A DNA stretch of 64,000 nt from Zygnema cylindricum (Eukaryota > Streptophyta > Zygnematophyceae > Zygnematales > Zygnemataceae). Within the stretch, counting starts at the first letter, position 1. The number at the start of each line of letters is the position of its first letter. The stretch covers positions 144,937 to 208,936 of the forward strand of contig JBBHKE010003535.1 in the NCBI GenBank assembly GCA_037447655.1. Direction: 5' to 3'. Positions 21,987 to 34,294 of this stretch are shown here, in pieces. The notes under the pieces were generated by a model, which made no database searches, was not told the DNA's origin, and was given only the letters and a program-made list of their open reading frames with translations. Both the position numbers and the translations under genes were made by a program.

Positions 21987-24900
21987 GCAATTGTAGATTC
22001 CAAGAAGAAGAGAAGTGTCGTTGGAGGAAAAGTAAAGATGGAAATAAATTCAAATGAGAAAACGGAATGGAGAACCACTATGGAGGAGGAAGAGAGTCAA
22101 CTTGAGAAACTACTAAATGACAAACTGTCATCTGTGACCTTCTCAGGTGTTGTGCTCCTTCGTATCCAAGAAAAGTGTCGATGCTACTTCTGATTGTTTT
22201 TTGCATGATTGACTTTCACCATGGACATAAAAAAACAAAAAAAAAGAAGGCTTACAATTTGATACCACATTATATGGCCAATCAACACAGACAGTTGTTA
22301 GGTTATACGGTTTCTTGGTGGATACATTTGAACTTTTTATACCTGAGTCTTGAAATGAAAAGTTAGATCTGTTGTCATTAGTCAAACCTGGACTGTTTTG
22401 ATTAGTCAGGATAATGCCCCAGAACAGAGGACAGATAGGACAGCACGGTTTTGAAGTGTGGAAAGGAAGGATAAAGTTTTTGTTGAGTGAATTGCGAGTT
22501 TTTAACATTCTAAGTAATAAATTGAGTAAAAAAAACATAAATTGTCCTCATTTTCTTCACCTTAGTATGTGCAGGGTGCCAAAGGAAATATATCTTCAAA
22601 AAAATAAATAATAAATGCAAGCAATTGAAGGAGTATCTGAACATATATGCCTATTATGAATGCCTGTTTCAATTCTTTACGTATATAATAAACATGAATG
22701 AGGTCGCTCAATTTGATCTTCTTGATCACCACACTGAAACCGTCCAGATCTTCCTTAGCGCTTCATATATGCAGAAGGGATTTCATTATGAACTTAATGT
22801 TTTAAAACTTTTAAGACATTTTTGAGTAAGGCAAGGGAAAGGAGGGCTGTGTGTTTATCTGCATATAAGCGTGTTGTGTCAAAATTATTAATAAAAGAAA
22901 AAAACAAGAGAAATAGGAAAATAAAGTGAGTTTCTTAATATGATAGGAAACAGAGGATTTTCTGCCAGTTTTCCGCAGGTCAGGAAGGAAAAAAATCGAC
23001 CAATGGTAGACAAGTTATTCTTTCTGGGTCCTTTAATCCACTCCACGATGGACACCTGGCACTCATGGCAGCAGCTTGCAGGTATGTGCTATTTTTTTTT
23101 CAAATGATTTGCGTTATTACTTGAAACATTTGTCATTTTATTTTTACTTATTAAAGCCCTTAAGTTTATTCGTATCCCTGAAATTGCTCGATTTTTGGTT
23201 GGAAGGATTAAATGATAGCAGACACTGTTTTTACCTTTGAAAGTATCATAGATGTTCAATTCGTACGGATTTTCACTTTTTTCCGATTTTTACGTAGTAT
23301 TCGCTATTTTCATACTTTTCGTAAATTTCGTTTAGTTTTCGCTGTACGATGTACAAAAATGTACAGAAATTCTCCCCTTAACCTTAAAAAATTCTTAAAA
23401 AATCCGAAAATGTACGGACAAGATACGGAAATGAACCAAACTATACAGAAAGTGTATTGTAAAAATCCTAAAAGTACGGAAAAAGTAAGACAGCTGTACT
23501 GGAATATACAAAACTGTAGGAAATGTACGAGAATGTACCCTAAAAAGTAAAAACCCTAAAATCCCCCAATAAAAAACCTTAAAAAGTACAGAAATTCACG
23601 GACGCTGTACGTAAATGTACGGAAAATTTAATGCAGAAGAATTGAAATATACGGGAATGTACGAGAATGTACCCTAAAAACCCTGAAATTATAACCGTCA
23701 AAAGTACGGACATATACGGACACTGTACGAAGACGTACGAAAACTAGACGGCAGTTGTACTGAAATATACGAATGTACGGGAATGTACCCTAAAAAGTAA
23801 AAACCCTAAACCCCCCCCCCCCTAAATAACCCCAAAAGTACTGATATTTAAAGAAAAAGTAAATAAATGTACGGAAACGTACGGGTACATAGTTGGGTAC
23901 GCATTTTATCAATTTTCGAAAATCGTTAGATGCGAATCGTACGTAGTATTCGCGCGTTCATTTCGTGCGTATTATGCGATTTGAACAACTATGTTGTATA
24001 TATAAAATGTTTGTGTGTTTTTTTCAGATGATCATTATTGTCATTATCTAAAATATTTTTGTCAATGCCACAATTATTCACTGAAACAGATAGCTTCGAG
24101 AGAGTCAATAAATCTGCTAACAGTAGCTACAAATCAGATTCTTGTATGTTTTTCAGCGCTCCAATAGAAATTGCGAATGGGTACTTCTGGAGAGTCGGGT
24201 AACTTTGAGGTCAAGGTTTTTTCTAATCTGTAGAATCAGGTATGAGGTATGATTTTAGTGCCATGGCGTGTAAATTTTATGTTTGTAAAACTTTGCTTCT
24301 GTCGTCTCTTTCATCATGAAGTTGAAACGATTATGTCGTAAACCAGATTTTTACAAAACCAGGTTTTCTTATGAAATCTGATTTTTTACCGACTCTCCTT
24401 TTTGGAGGGAGGGAGGGAGGGAGGGAGGGGGGGGGGGGGATCTGTTATGCAAGAAAAGCTGAAAAAAAAACTGAAAAAAAAGCTGAAACAAATGAACTGG
24501 TTTTTCGACCTTCTTTTTGCAGTGTCATTCCAAACAATATTCCAGTTTTTGAGATCTCGATCATTAATGCCGACAAACCACCTTTGGCAGTATCTGAAGT
24601 CATCAAACGTGTGAGACAGTTTGAAAAACGAGGTACGGAGTGAAATTTGAAACCCAAAACCTTTTTTTTGTTTATTGCTTAAGAAGTAATTATTGGCTTG
24701 TATTTCTATTTTTTTACAACCATAGAATTTACATTGATTGTAAAATTGTAGAATGTAGTTATTCCCATCATATAACCTGACAATTCTGACATATTCTAAC
24801 ATATTCCAACTATTCTAACACATTCCAACTATTCTTACGCATTCTTGCATATTCTGACATGTTCTAACATAATTTGACACATCTTGACGACATTTTGACA

Positions 24901-27900
24901 TAAATTGACATATTTTGACAATTTCGACAATTTTCTGGCATAGTTTGACACATCTTGACAATATTTTGACACACATTGACGTGTTCTGACGATATTCGGG
25001 CACATTCTGACACATTTTGACACCATTTGCGCATAATTTGATGCAATTTGATGGTATACTTTTTCCTCGTTGACTTCCAGGCTTCACTGTGGTGGTGACC
25101 AACCAGCCTTTTTTTTTCCGGAAAGCGGAAATTTTGCCCGACAGCACTTTTGTGATTGGTTATGACACAGCCATTCGTCTTCTTAATGTACGGTACACCT
25201 GCCACCACACTATATATAAATTAAGTTCAGTCAAGACTTTTATTTTTTGGAATTAAGGCAATCTGTTTAGGACAAAGGTTCTGTTTAACTTTAGATTATT
25301 TCGATCCTTGTATTAACATTAGTTAGTGCCGATTTTTGATGGCAAAACAACTACAAACTTGCCAATATAACCTGCAGTAAGAGTGGTAAGTTGTGTGCTT
25401 GCTGTTTTTGTTTTTTTTTTTTTTTACTTTTGAAATTGATAATTTTGGGGACCTTGCGGTTGAAATAAGGTCTCTGTTTTTTTCTTTTTTTGATGGTTTT
25501 ATTTGAAATACAGCCTAAGTATTACGGAGCAAGTCGAGAAAACATGATTGAGGTGTTGAAGGGAATCCAAAACCGTGGTTGCGATTTTCTCGTTGCAGGG
25601 CGTGTTTCTGACGGAGTGTTCCATGTGAGTTATTTAAGTTTTCTGATTTTTTTTGTTTTTGTAAAATGTTTCTGTTTTTTTGGAGTATTTGAGTTATTCT
25701 TGATTGTTTCTAACGGAGTATTCTACTAGAGTTGTTTTTGTTTTTGTGAGTTATCTTTGGTGAACTAATTATGTTTTTGTGAAGTATTTGGAGTTATTAT
25801 TGATTGTTTCTAATGGATGTTTCATTAAAGTAATTTTTCTTTTTGTGAAGTTTTTGGAGTTTTTCCCCTTTTCCCGATTTTCTTGATTTTTCTGGTTTTT
25901 CTCATTTCCGTATTTCTGGGGTTCTTGGGTTTCCTGTTTTACCGACTTTCTACATTTACTGAAATTTCTGGAATTTTCGGTTTCCTCATTTCTGGTTTTC
26001 TTTGGTTTCCGATCCTTTCTTAATTTTGGATGATGCTCTACAATTGTAATATCATTGTTAGACACTCTGTTGTTATTTTTTGAATTTGAATCCTCGTAGA
26101 ATTAGATATCGTCATGGGATAAAAATCCTCGCGAAAGATTCGGTGCGTTATGTTGAGCCTATGGCAAATCCTTCAATTAGAGTTGGTAAATTATTAACGT
26201 TAACACTTAAAATTAACTACACTAAATTACAATTTTCAACGGGGCTTATTGTGGGCCACTTAAATACTGATATTAAACTAATTAATACCTGGAATTAGAG
26301 TGATTAACTCTAATAGCGATGGGCGGTGTAGTTGATTGGACCATAAGGGACTTGCCGGCAACTCCTGTTGTGGCTCTCTTGCTCTCGTCCAATTCCTTTT
26401 ACATTTTGAGACATGGCAGACACGAGGCTAGATCTATATTTTTTCGTAACCTCGACCTGTCTACCGTCTCCTTGTCTACCTGTCTACCTGTCTACCTGTC
26501 TATCTGTCTATTTGCCCACCCGTCTACCCTTATGCCCGGCTCTCACGGGAGGCAATTCTTTGATTGCTGTCTAGCTGAGATCCACTGGTGCTCCTTTCAA
26601 AACAAGGTGAAGTCGACCTTCCTTGGCCGCTCCAATTTCCCGGTCCTTTCATATGCGTCAATTCCTACGAGGTGAAAACACCCCTTAAAAATGATAAAAC
26701 AATAGAATGAAACCCATGTCCTCATTGATACCCATCCTCAATCCATACCACTCCGTGAACGCTCGTTTAGACAGAACAATTGCTATTCGTAAATATAATG
26801 TACAATGTTGGACCAACGAGCGTACTGACTTGACTTTTGGGAATTAACAATATCACCAGAACAAGACACAAAAGATTTATCTTCTTTGATTTGAAGATAT
26901 ATTTAATGACCAGATTTAGCGTTAAAAAAGACAATAACCAAGCACCCTCGAAGCTATCCATAAACATGACCAATTTGTTATTTATAAGACTCAACCTATT
27001 TTAAATTAAGGTCGTGTAAAAGCTATTAACTTGCACAAACACATATGCCGTGCTTTTTTTTCCCTGTACAGCTTCAAGCCTAGCCCCCTCCCTCTCCCTC
27101 TCGCATTCCACTAAAACTGCAAGTATGAAAGAAATCAAGGAAAGCAAGGGTAGTCAGTGATGGTGAGATAAAAATGTCTTTGCATTAAGTGTTTTTAGAG
27201 GAGACATAACTTACCATCAGTTATTTGATTTTTGCCCTTTAGCCTTAAAGCCCTGATTTTTCGCACAGGTGTACTTTTGGCCACATCCCTCTCCACCACA
27301 AGTCTAACATGTCGAGATGGTCATCGGGGACAAAAGTACAATAATGTAGCCTAAAGTTGTAATAAGACTATAGCACAAGATCGATCGGATAGGATTCGGT
27401 GAATGACCAATCCATGCATAGTATGTTTGCACGCTGATGACTCAAATAAGTCTAAACCACAGCCTTGCCTATCTATCAAAATTCAATTTTTTAAAGTTCG
27501 TTTTTTAGATCTTATTCTAAAAGCTACCATAAGCTCCTGTCAAGGAACTCTAAATGATACTATAACTTTGCGAAAGTACAAATCTAATAAGGTCACTTTA
27601 AGAGGCTAGACTTTTCTGTAGGAACATTCAGATGAACTAAACTAAAGCTTATCTTGCTTGATTACACTTGTTTTCATACGCGTGGATGCTTAGAGAAATC
27701 TCAATTCTTGTAAGAATACATTTAAATACAGCCTATAATCTTTTGTAGGCTTAATCGTATTGTGTTTTTTCTTTTGTTAACAAAATTTTATTATGTTTGT
27801 TTTCATGCAGGAATTAACAGAAGTTGACATTCCGTCAGAAATTTCCGACCTTTTTCGAGACATTTCCGAAAATAATTTTCGGATGGACATTTCGTCTACC

Positions 27901-27933
27901 GAGATTCGTGCGAAAATGGAAAACAAAGGATGA
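21987..27933 (+). CDS. Nucleotidylyltransferase-superfamily protein (At2g01220-like), six 3' exons
   Basis: Exons: 21987-22146 (start uncertain), 22979-23081, 24523-24632, 25081-25187, 25514-25624 and 27811-27933. Phases match at every junction downstream of the first exon. The product joins EEEESQLEKLLNDKLSSVTF to VILSGSFNPLHDGH (the GxFNPxHxGH nucleotidyltransferase motif), INADKPPLAVSEV, VTNQPFFFRKAEILPDSTF with VIGYDTAIRLLN, PKYYGASRENMIEVLKGI, and the C-terminal FRMDISSTEIRAK motif, ending at TGA 27931. This order matches the plant At2g01220 family throughout, which joins an N-terminal CinA-like region to a NaMN/PPAT-like domain. The substrate is not known to me. The N-terminal CinA-like exons were not found. 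Introns carry a TIR element, a G-quadruplex tract and tandem repeats, but the coding exons are intact. Confidence 0.88.
23251..23989. mobile_element. TIR element inside an intron (second copy of the 4391-5310 family)
   Basis: Ends GATGTTCAATTCG ... CGATTTGAACAAC, flanked by TA. The interior has many TACGGAAATGTACG and ACCCTAAAA motifs in inverse orientation to the copy at 4.4-5.3 kb. It includes a C12 run near 23810. Located in the intron between exons 22979-23081 and 24523-24632. Confidence 0.7.
24404..24440 (+). repeat. (GGGA)n-G(n) tract, potential G-quadruplex
   Basis: Six or more GGG runs separated by single A, ending in a run of about 12 G, on the coding strand about 85 nt upstream of the 3' splice site of exon 24523-24632. 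Confidence 0.85.
24775..25045. repeat. Degenerate short tandem repeat (CATATTCTGA / CATTTTGACA)
   Basis: About twenty diverged units with a period near 12 bp (TTTTGACACAT, ATTCTAACATA), directly upstream of exon 25081-25187 inside the intron. Confidence 0.75.
26080..26331. mobile_element. Right end of a TA-type TIR element
   Basis: Ends CTCTAATAGCGATGGGCGGTG followed by TA, matching the right ends of the elements at 8.6-18.7 kb. The left end was not found. Located in the last intron of the nucleotidylyltransferase gene. Confidence 0.4.
26458..26532. repeat. CTACCTGT tandem repeat
   Basis: About eight imperfect 8-bp units (GTCTACCT, GTCTATCT) in the last intron of the nucleotidylyltransferase gene. 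Confidence 0.85.
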
Positions 27934-29754
27934 GACATTTTTTTTTTCATGCAGCCTAGTAAGGCTTCACTTGTAAGGTTCTAAATTAGCAAGGATGTTG
28001 AGTAGCATTAGTCGCAAGTGCATGAATTTTATTCACTACTTTGTATTTGTTTTTTTTTTTTTGCGTTATTTTTTGTTCTTTTATTTCTTGTATTCTCTTT
28101 AAAAACAAACGAAATATAAAAGAATTACCTTTTATGAAGGTACGATCTCATGACAATTTTTTAGATAACTTTGTTTGAGTCACCATCATCATGTTGCACA
28201 CATGTATTTTGGCATTGAAAGGAATATTAGTCATGGCTGATCCCACACCTCTCGACAACAATATTCCGATTGTCGTACATTTCCCCTTCCCCCCTCCCTT
28301 CCTTTTCATTCCTGCCCCCACTGTTTATTCCATCATTGTTGTTCTCCACTTTCTCTTCCATCATTCCATATTCCATTTGGTTCCATCCTTTTCCATTTAA
28401 GGTTTCTTTGGTTTTTTCTCTTCTTTCCTTTTAAAGTTAGGACATCGAAATAGGGGTTAACAATAAAAACATAAAGAACCACACACTGGTTTCTCCTTTC
28501 TTTTTTTCCACTTTACCCACTCCCTTTCACCATGTACTATCTTTTTCACCCTTCATTACATATGTTTTCCCTTCTTTCTAACCTATTCTTTTCCATATGT
28601 TTTACTTCGATTGATTGACCATGTCAAGCAACACATCTATGCCTTTTTTCCCTTTACCACCTCCTCCACCCAAATCTCACAAACATTACTCTACACATAC
28701 AAAGTTGTCGCCCTTTTGTGGCCGTAGATTGTCTTCGATTGCACTTCTGTCTCACCCTTCGGACGAAGACTTGGCTTTATTGGTGATCTTAATGTCTTGA
28801 GGGTTGATGATTTAGGATCCCTCGTCTTAGACTATAGCCCCGCACCCTTGTAGATCGGCGGACTTCGGTACAAGACGCCTTAACCCCCATTTATCCCACT
28901 TTTTTTCGATCCGATGGATGTCGCTCTTTGACACCTTTTTATGTTTGCTCTGTGGATTCTTGTCATACCAGCATGTGGGAAAGCTTGTGGCGTGAGACTA
29001 TGGCTCGTTACAGGCGATTTCTTTGAGGTGATTGGATGGCATTCCATGCTGAGCACAAGGGTTGTGTTTCTATTGTTTTCTTTACATCGTCGTTCACGTG
29101 CATCTTTGGTTGTCCCTACCTGTTATCGACATGTTGTTCATTTGAGTCGTGGTGAGTTTTCTCAGGCGATTACGACCCTCCACCTAACCATCTTTACACC
29201 TTTTTCAATAGTCGTGGTTGTTTGAGACCTCTATCTGTTTACTCTCATGATTCTGTCCCCCATCTATAGATTTGGGCCTCCATCTATACATTTGAGCCTC
29301 CGAGGTGTCTTTAACTTTTTCATTTAAGCACTTGCCATTTCTTTTTAATTCAGTAGCTGTGCGCAATTTGAGTTTCTTTTACGATGTTTTGCCCTCTGGG
29401 TTCCATATTCAAAGTTTCGATTCGTTTTTCCAATAATGTCCCTTTATTGCCATGGGGAATGTCCTTCCAAGGATTTGTTACAACGTCTCATTTAGTGGCT
29501 GTCACCAAATGAAATGGGGGATCCACCCTCTCTTTATAGCTGAAGTATTTCACCGTTTGGTGCTCATGCTATTCATATACAACTCCAGCCCATGTTTTAA
29601 GTTTTCTTTGCGCCTCACAAGTTTGGGGTGGCCACTTGGGGTTTGTGAGGCCATGTTCGTGGTATTCGTGTTTTGTCTGGATCTCTTTCTGATTGGATTG
29701 TCCTCCAAGTTGGTGCCTTAAATACTGTGGATTGAAATATTGTGTTTTTAGAGC
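27934..29754. other. 3' flank of the nucleotidylyltransferase gene and LINE-derived debris
   Basis: The first few hundred bases should hold the 3' UTR. No further gene is supported. From about 28.6 kb the sequence has the base composition of the adjacent LINE fragment and may be its decayed 3' part, but no domain can be read with confidence. Confidence 0.4.
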
Positions 29755-30032
29755 TTATGGATGCTCTCCAAGAGCACCAAACAATTGGGGAGGAGGTGTC
29801 CATAATCTCCGAGAAATGACGTTTCGATCTATTGAATTGAAGGCGTTGCAAACATCAACCTGGAGGACTAAGTAATACATATGAAGTTGGAATAGAGCGC
29901 AAATCTCGTGGACCATGCCCTCAGAACCTCTCCACTCCAAAGCCACTTCAATGGCCACCCCAAATTGATGAGGAGAAAAACAATTGTGAAACGAGGGTTG
30001 GAGTTGGATACATATGGCACGAGCCACCAATC
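29755..30032 (-). pseudogene. LINE-type reverse transcriptase fragment
   Basis: The minus-strand frame reads RLVARAICIQLQPSF, HQFGVAIEVALEWRGSEGMV and VLQVDVCNAFNSIDRNVISR. This corresponds to non-LTR RT blocks around the first catalytic Asp (LQxDxxxAFNS). The fragment is cut exactly at 30033 by the LTR of the next element. Downstream on the minus strand the frame shifts and is lost. Confidence 0.75.
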
Positions 30033-31070
30033 TGTTGTAATTTACAAATCTTTATTTCAGTCAATAGGGGTAAAAATAACTTAGGATATTTTTCCTAGTA
30101 GTCTACTGTAATACTTACCTCAATTAGTGTTACAGTAGCAAATGGTACAGTAGAGTGTATTGTACTTTTGCAGGGACACGTGTCGGCGAAAGAACGTATG
30201 CAGGTTTTTCGGAGTAGCGTCGACAGTCAGCCATACGTGTCAAAATGTTGACGATGCGATTAACATGATCGGACGAACGTGATCTGTCCCGAGTATTCCG
30301 GAAACATATGTTACAGCTCGACGGTACCATCGTCGATCGAATCTGTTCCAACGGACGCGATTCACCTAGGACCACAAGCGTGATTCACGAGGGACCACAA
30401 GCGTGATTCGCGTGGGACCACAAGTGACGAAGCACTCAGGTGCTTCGTACTACACGACCACATTCGGCTGGACTTTAGCGGTCACCGCTGACTAAGCATT
30501 AGGAACGTTTTGTGTACGGTTAGAATGTTTTGTCTACGGTTCAATTTCTGTAAATATCTGAATAACATTAGTTTGTTGTTTAGTGTGATATAAAATAGTG
30601 TTCCAATAATCAGGTTTTTAGAAAATAGTAATTAGGGTTTTTGAGGTACAGTGACGTACGGGTAGGATGCTTTGTCGTTAGTCAGGATAATAACCGTAGT
30701 AACGGTTACCCGAATTAGTGTAGACCAGTAGATACACACTGTGAGTATATAACTTAGGACTTAGCCAGACTTAGCCAGTTTTGTAGTATCCAGTTTGGGA
30801 ATATGATTTTCTAAGGGCAAATTTTGGGAAACTTCCAGACATCATATCTTATGGTTTACTGGGTCATTTGGGCTGCAATTTTGGGAATTGTCAGTTTACT
30901 CTATTGTGTATCACTGTGGCAAATTTTAAGCATATTGGCTTTCTGAGTCATATTTTGTGTCAGTTCTAAGTTGGCGTTGAGTAGGTACTTTGATAGTTTC
31001 TGCTGTTTTTCATGTCTACTTCCACTACTACTGCTGGTTCTCCGCCTGCAACGGTGGTTGTAGAACAACA
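30033..31070 (+). repeat. Family B Copia 5' LTR (1038 bp)
   Basis: Starts TGTTGTAATTTA and ends GTAGAACAACA, with 6-bp inverted ends TGTTGT/ACAACA. It closely matches the solo LTR at 34350-35378. A primer site GGTTATGAGCC follows directly, and the gag ATG (31012) is inside the LTR. A 23-bp unit with GGGACCACAAGC occurs three times (30357-30424), followed by a hairpin CGAAGCAC-TCAG-GTGCTTCG (30428-30447). Confidence 0.9.
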
Positions 31071-32965
31071 GGTTATGAGCCTTTGGTCAAGAATTCCTAT
31101 CTTCAATGGCCAAAAGTATGCGTACTGGGCGGCGATGGTTGAATCGTCGTTTGAAACTGCTGACTTATTGGGGGTTTTAGATGGCTCCCTTGATGAAATA
31201 GATCCAACTTGGGGAAGAAGAATTCAATGTCAAGGAAAAATCTAATTCTTTGTATTTCAGAAAATTTGGTCATGTCTCGACTGAAAATGAAGAAGGCGAG
31301 GGAGATTTGGACATCCCTCAAATCCGCTTTTGAGAAAGCGAATGTTTAGGAGGAGCTCTTGGTGGCTGGAAAAATTTGGGGATACAAATACATGGGGGGA
31401 ACTATGGTTGAGTATTGTGACAATTTTCGCGCGCTCATTGATGCTCACTCTTCTGATAGGGGGTCATTTCCTGAGTTTCAACAGGCAGCTTTGCTTATTA
31501 GAGGTCTCCCTAGTAGCATGAACGGTGTGTCTGTTCAATTAAAGAGTAATGACAAAGCTAGCTGGTCAATTCAATTAGCGTATAATTTTATATTAGAGGA
31601 AGAAACAAATACTAAACTCATTGAGGGAGAAGGAAAGGTTGACGCATTTGCAACAGACTTTGACAAAAGAAATCAGTTTAATCAGAATAGGAATCAGTTT
31701 AACCAGAATCAGAATCAGTTTAGTCAGAGGCAGAATAGGCCATCTACCACTACTTGTTTCTATTATTCTGAGAAGGGTCATGGATACAGGTACTGTTCTA
31801 AATTGAAGAAGGATAATTCAAGAAGGATAATGAGACAGATTTATACATGCCAGGTTGTCCTAAATTGAAGAAGGATAATTGAAGAAGGATAATGAGACAG
31901 GTTTATACATGTCAGGTTGGCAACAGAGCCAAAGTTATTCTGGAAATCCATCCCGTGGAAATGCTCATTTTTCAGCTTCTGCAATTGATGCTGATGAGTC
32001 TCTCAGCTTCAATGAGCAAGAGGAGGCGGATTTATTTGCTATGGCGGCTACCATGGAGGGTCTAAAGGATGCAGGATGGATCATGGACACGGGAGCGTGT
32101 GCCCACATGTGTTGGAACAAGGCGGCTTTTACAAATCTGCAGCAAACATCTCCACAGAGTATCTACTATGCTTGCGGCATGAGTGTTCAACCCTCAGCTC
32201 AGGGTGATGTATCATTGATAGTAGATGTGGGGGAAAAGTCGGTAGAGAGAACCTTTCACAATGTTTTGTATGTTCCAGATTTTAAGAAAAATCTTTTTTC
32301 TACATCATTAGTGGAGAGCAAAGGCTTTGAAGTTTTTCTGAAAGGAGGGAGACAGGTTGTTAGCAAGAAAGGGAAAGTCGCAGTAACAGGAACTAGAGAT
32401 GCGAGCAAAATGTACCGGATGGACATGGCTGAATATAAGGAAAATGATGTTATCTACTCTAGTGTCGAATGTGATAATGAGTTGTGGCATAAGAGATTAG
32501 GACACATCAATTATGATAGTCTAAAGAAAATGGTTAATTCGGGAAAAGTTGATGGAGTTTCTCTCACACCTCATCTTATAAAAACATGTGATGGTTGTTC
32601 ACTAGGCAAGATCCACAAATTGCCATTTCCACAAGAAACAAACCATATATCGGAAAAAGTTCTGCAGCTCATCCATTCTGATGTCCTCGGTCCTTCAAAA
32701 GTGGCTTCGGCTGGAGGGGTCCACTATATGGTCACATTTACAGATGACTACTCGAGGTACACAAAAGTTTACTTCATGCAACATAAAAGTGAAGTGTTTA
32801 CTCACTTCAAACACTACAAAGCGTGGGCGGAAAAGCTTCATGGAATTCCAATATTGGCGCTAAGATCGGACAACGGGGTTTAATACACATCGAAGGAATT
32901 CGAAGAATTTCTCCTTCAAGAAGGTATCAATCACATTCTTACAGTTCCATATACAACGGAACAAA
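31012..32965 (+). pseudogene. Family B Copia gag-pol, truncated at an assembly gap
   Basis: Gag begins MSTSTTTAGSPP; its QVMSLWSRIPIFNG is related to family A's QVMGPPSRVPMFDG. The zinc knuckle near 31760 has lost its second Cys (CFYYSEKGHGYRYC). A 62-bp tandem duplication at about 31798-31921 disturbs the frame. From 31879 the frame is long: protease WIMDTGACAHMC, pre-integrase LWHKRLGHINYD with CDGCSLGKIH, and integrase core FTDDYSRYTKVY and LRSDNG with a stop in place of the following Gly/Glu. It then runs into Ns. RT, RNase H and the 3' LTR are missing. Confidence 0.88.
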
Positions 32966-32975
32966 NNNNNNNNNN

Positions 32976-33037
<62 letters not shown>
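32966..33037. other. Assembly gap (10 N) followed by (GA)n
   Basis: Ten Ns, then about 60 bp of GA repeat. The Copia integrase frame does not resume afterwards, so sequence is missing or joined wrongly. Confidence 0.95.
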
Positions 33038-33038
<1 letters not shown>

Positions 33039-34252
33039 GCGCTTTTATGACTTCGTTTTTGCGAAATGGCGTCCGTTGGTCGAGACCCCTTACACGACCC
33101 TTGTATGGAAAAAAGCGCATGGAAAAAAGTTAGGCATATGCTGGAAACGTGCACTAGGTTTTTTTTTGGTACTACGGTCATAGAAATTTTCAAAAAATTC
33201 CGACACGTGCTACAGCATCTGCCTATTCACTCAACTTATGGAACTTTGTTTGAAATCACTTATATAAATTTTGAGAAAAAAAGTTGAAAGGACGCGAAAG
33301 TAGGTCAAAATGCGCTAAACGACAAACTGCATCGCGCTAGACGACAAACTACAGTACATGTAAAGTTTCAACGTAACTCAACTTGTACGGCGGTAATTTC
33401 AATTTTCTGGTATGGTTGCGGATTTTCTCGTTTTTTTCTAAGCTATGGAGGAAAACGACAAAAAATAAATGTAGCTTTAGCACATGCGAAAGTGCCTTTA
33501 ATATCCAACGTGCTCTCAACGTGGAGCTCACGTAACGACAAAAAGTGACTGTCTGCAACACTTTTATTTACATATGTTTTGTTCCTGTAAACGTTCGCCG
33601 GCCGTGTGAATTGCAAAAAATATTATGACGGTCGACGTTCAGAAGCGCGACAAAAGTTTAAATGGTTGAAACAATATTTTTGAAAGTCAAAGTTGTCCAA
33701 CCGATTGGGCATCAAATTTAAACTCAACGGTACTTTACTTGTACCAATGTGTACTTCAAACATACAATTTTTGACAAAATGACGTAAGTGACTGTGCGCA
33801 ACCAAAACAGTCACTGCTATGATCAATTCCCTAGTTGTTCAAACCGCAAGTTTCTACGTAGTGTAAGTGACTTTTGTAAAATCGCAAAAAAACTTCTAGT
33901 GTAAACTGAAACTGAAATTTACGGAAAACCTATAAACAAATTACGGTAACTGTACGGTTTTTTTACGACAATCGTACAAAAGTTTACGAAAAGATACGAT
34001 ACACGTATTGGTACTTTCTGTTCTATAAACTGAAACGGAATGTGTGTTGTGCATAAGAGAGAAGCAAGGAAATCATGCATCGTAACTAGCAAAGTCATGC
34101 TCACAGATATATAAACAAACGAAAATAAATATAGAAGGACCAAAAATATATACACCAAGACAAAGAATAAAGGTGAAAATGACCAAAAGAGAAAAAAGGC
34201 AGATACTCCCCTAGAGTGAAGTGACCCCTATAACCCCCCCCCCCCTAGCTCC
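33038..34252. other. Region without recognised genes; possible 3' flank of the Gypsy element
   Basis: AT-rich, no coding signal. A poly-C run at 34235-34246 lies directly after the Gypsy stop on the minus strand and could be its polypurine tract (AGGGGGGGGGG), with the 3' LTR expected below it. No matching 5' LTR was recognised near 44-46 kb beyond a shared 17-bp GTTTGTTTATATATCTG, so this is not claimed. Confidence 0.4.
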
Positions 34253-34294
34253 TTAGCCTGCGGAGGAGCTAGTTAAAACCGCCGCCAGCTCACG

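Noticed and set aside
28615-29225. Plus-strand frames of 60-94 codons as host exons
   Set aside because: No domain, poor splice signals, and next to decayed LINE sequence on the other strand.
30130-30375. 81-codon minus-strand frame repeated at 34447-34692
   Set aside because: Lies wholly inside the family B LTR and its solo copy, so its repetition reflects the LTR, not a gene.
33919-34158. 79-codon hydrophobic minus-strand frame
   Set aside because: AT-rich chance frame after the Gypsy stop; no start context or similarity.
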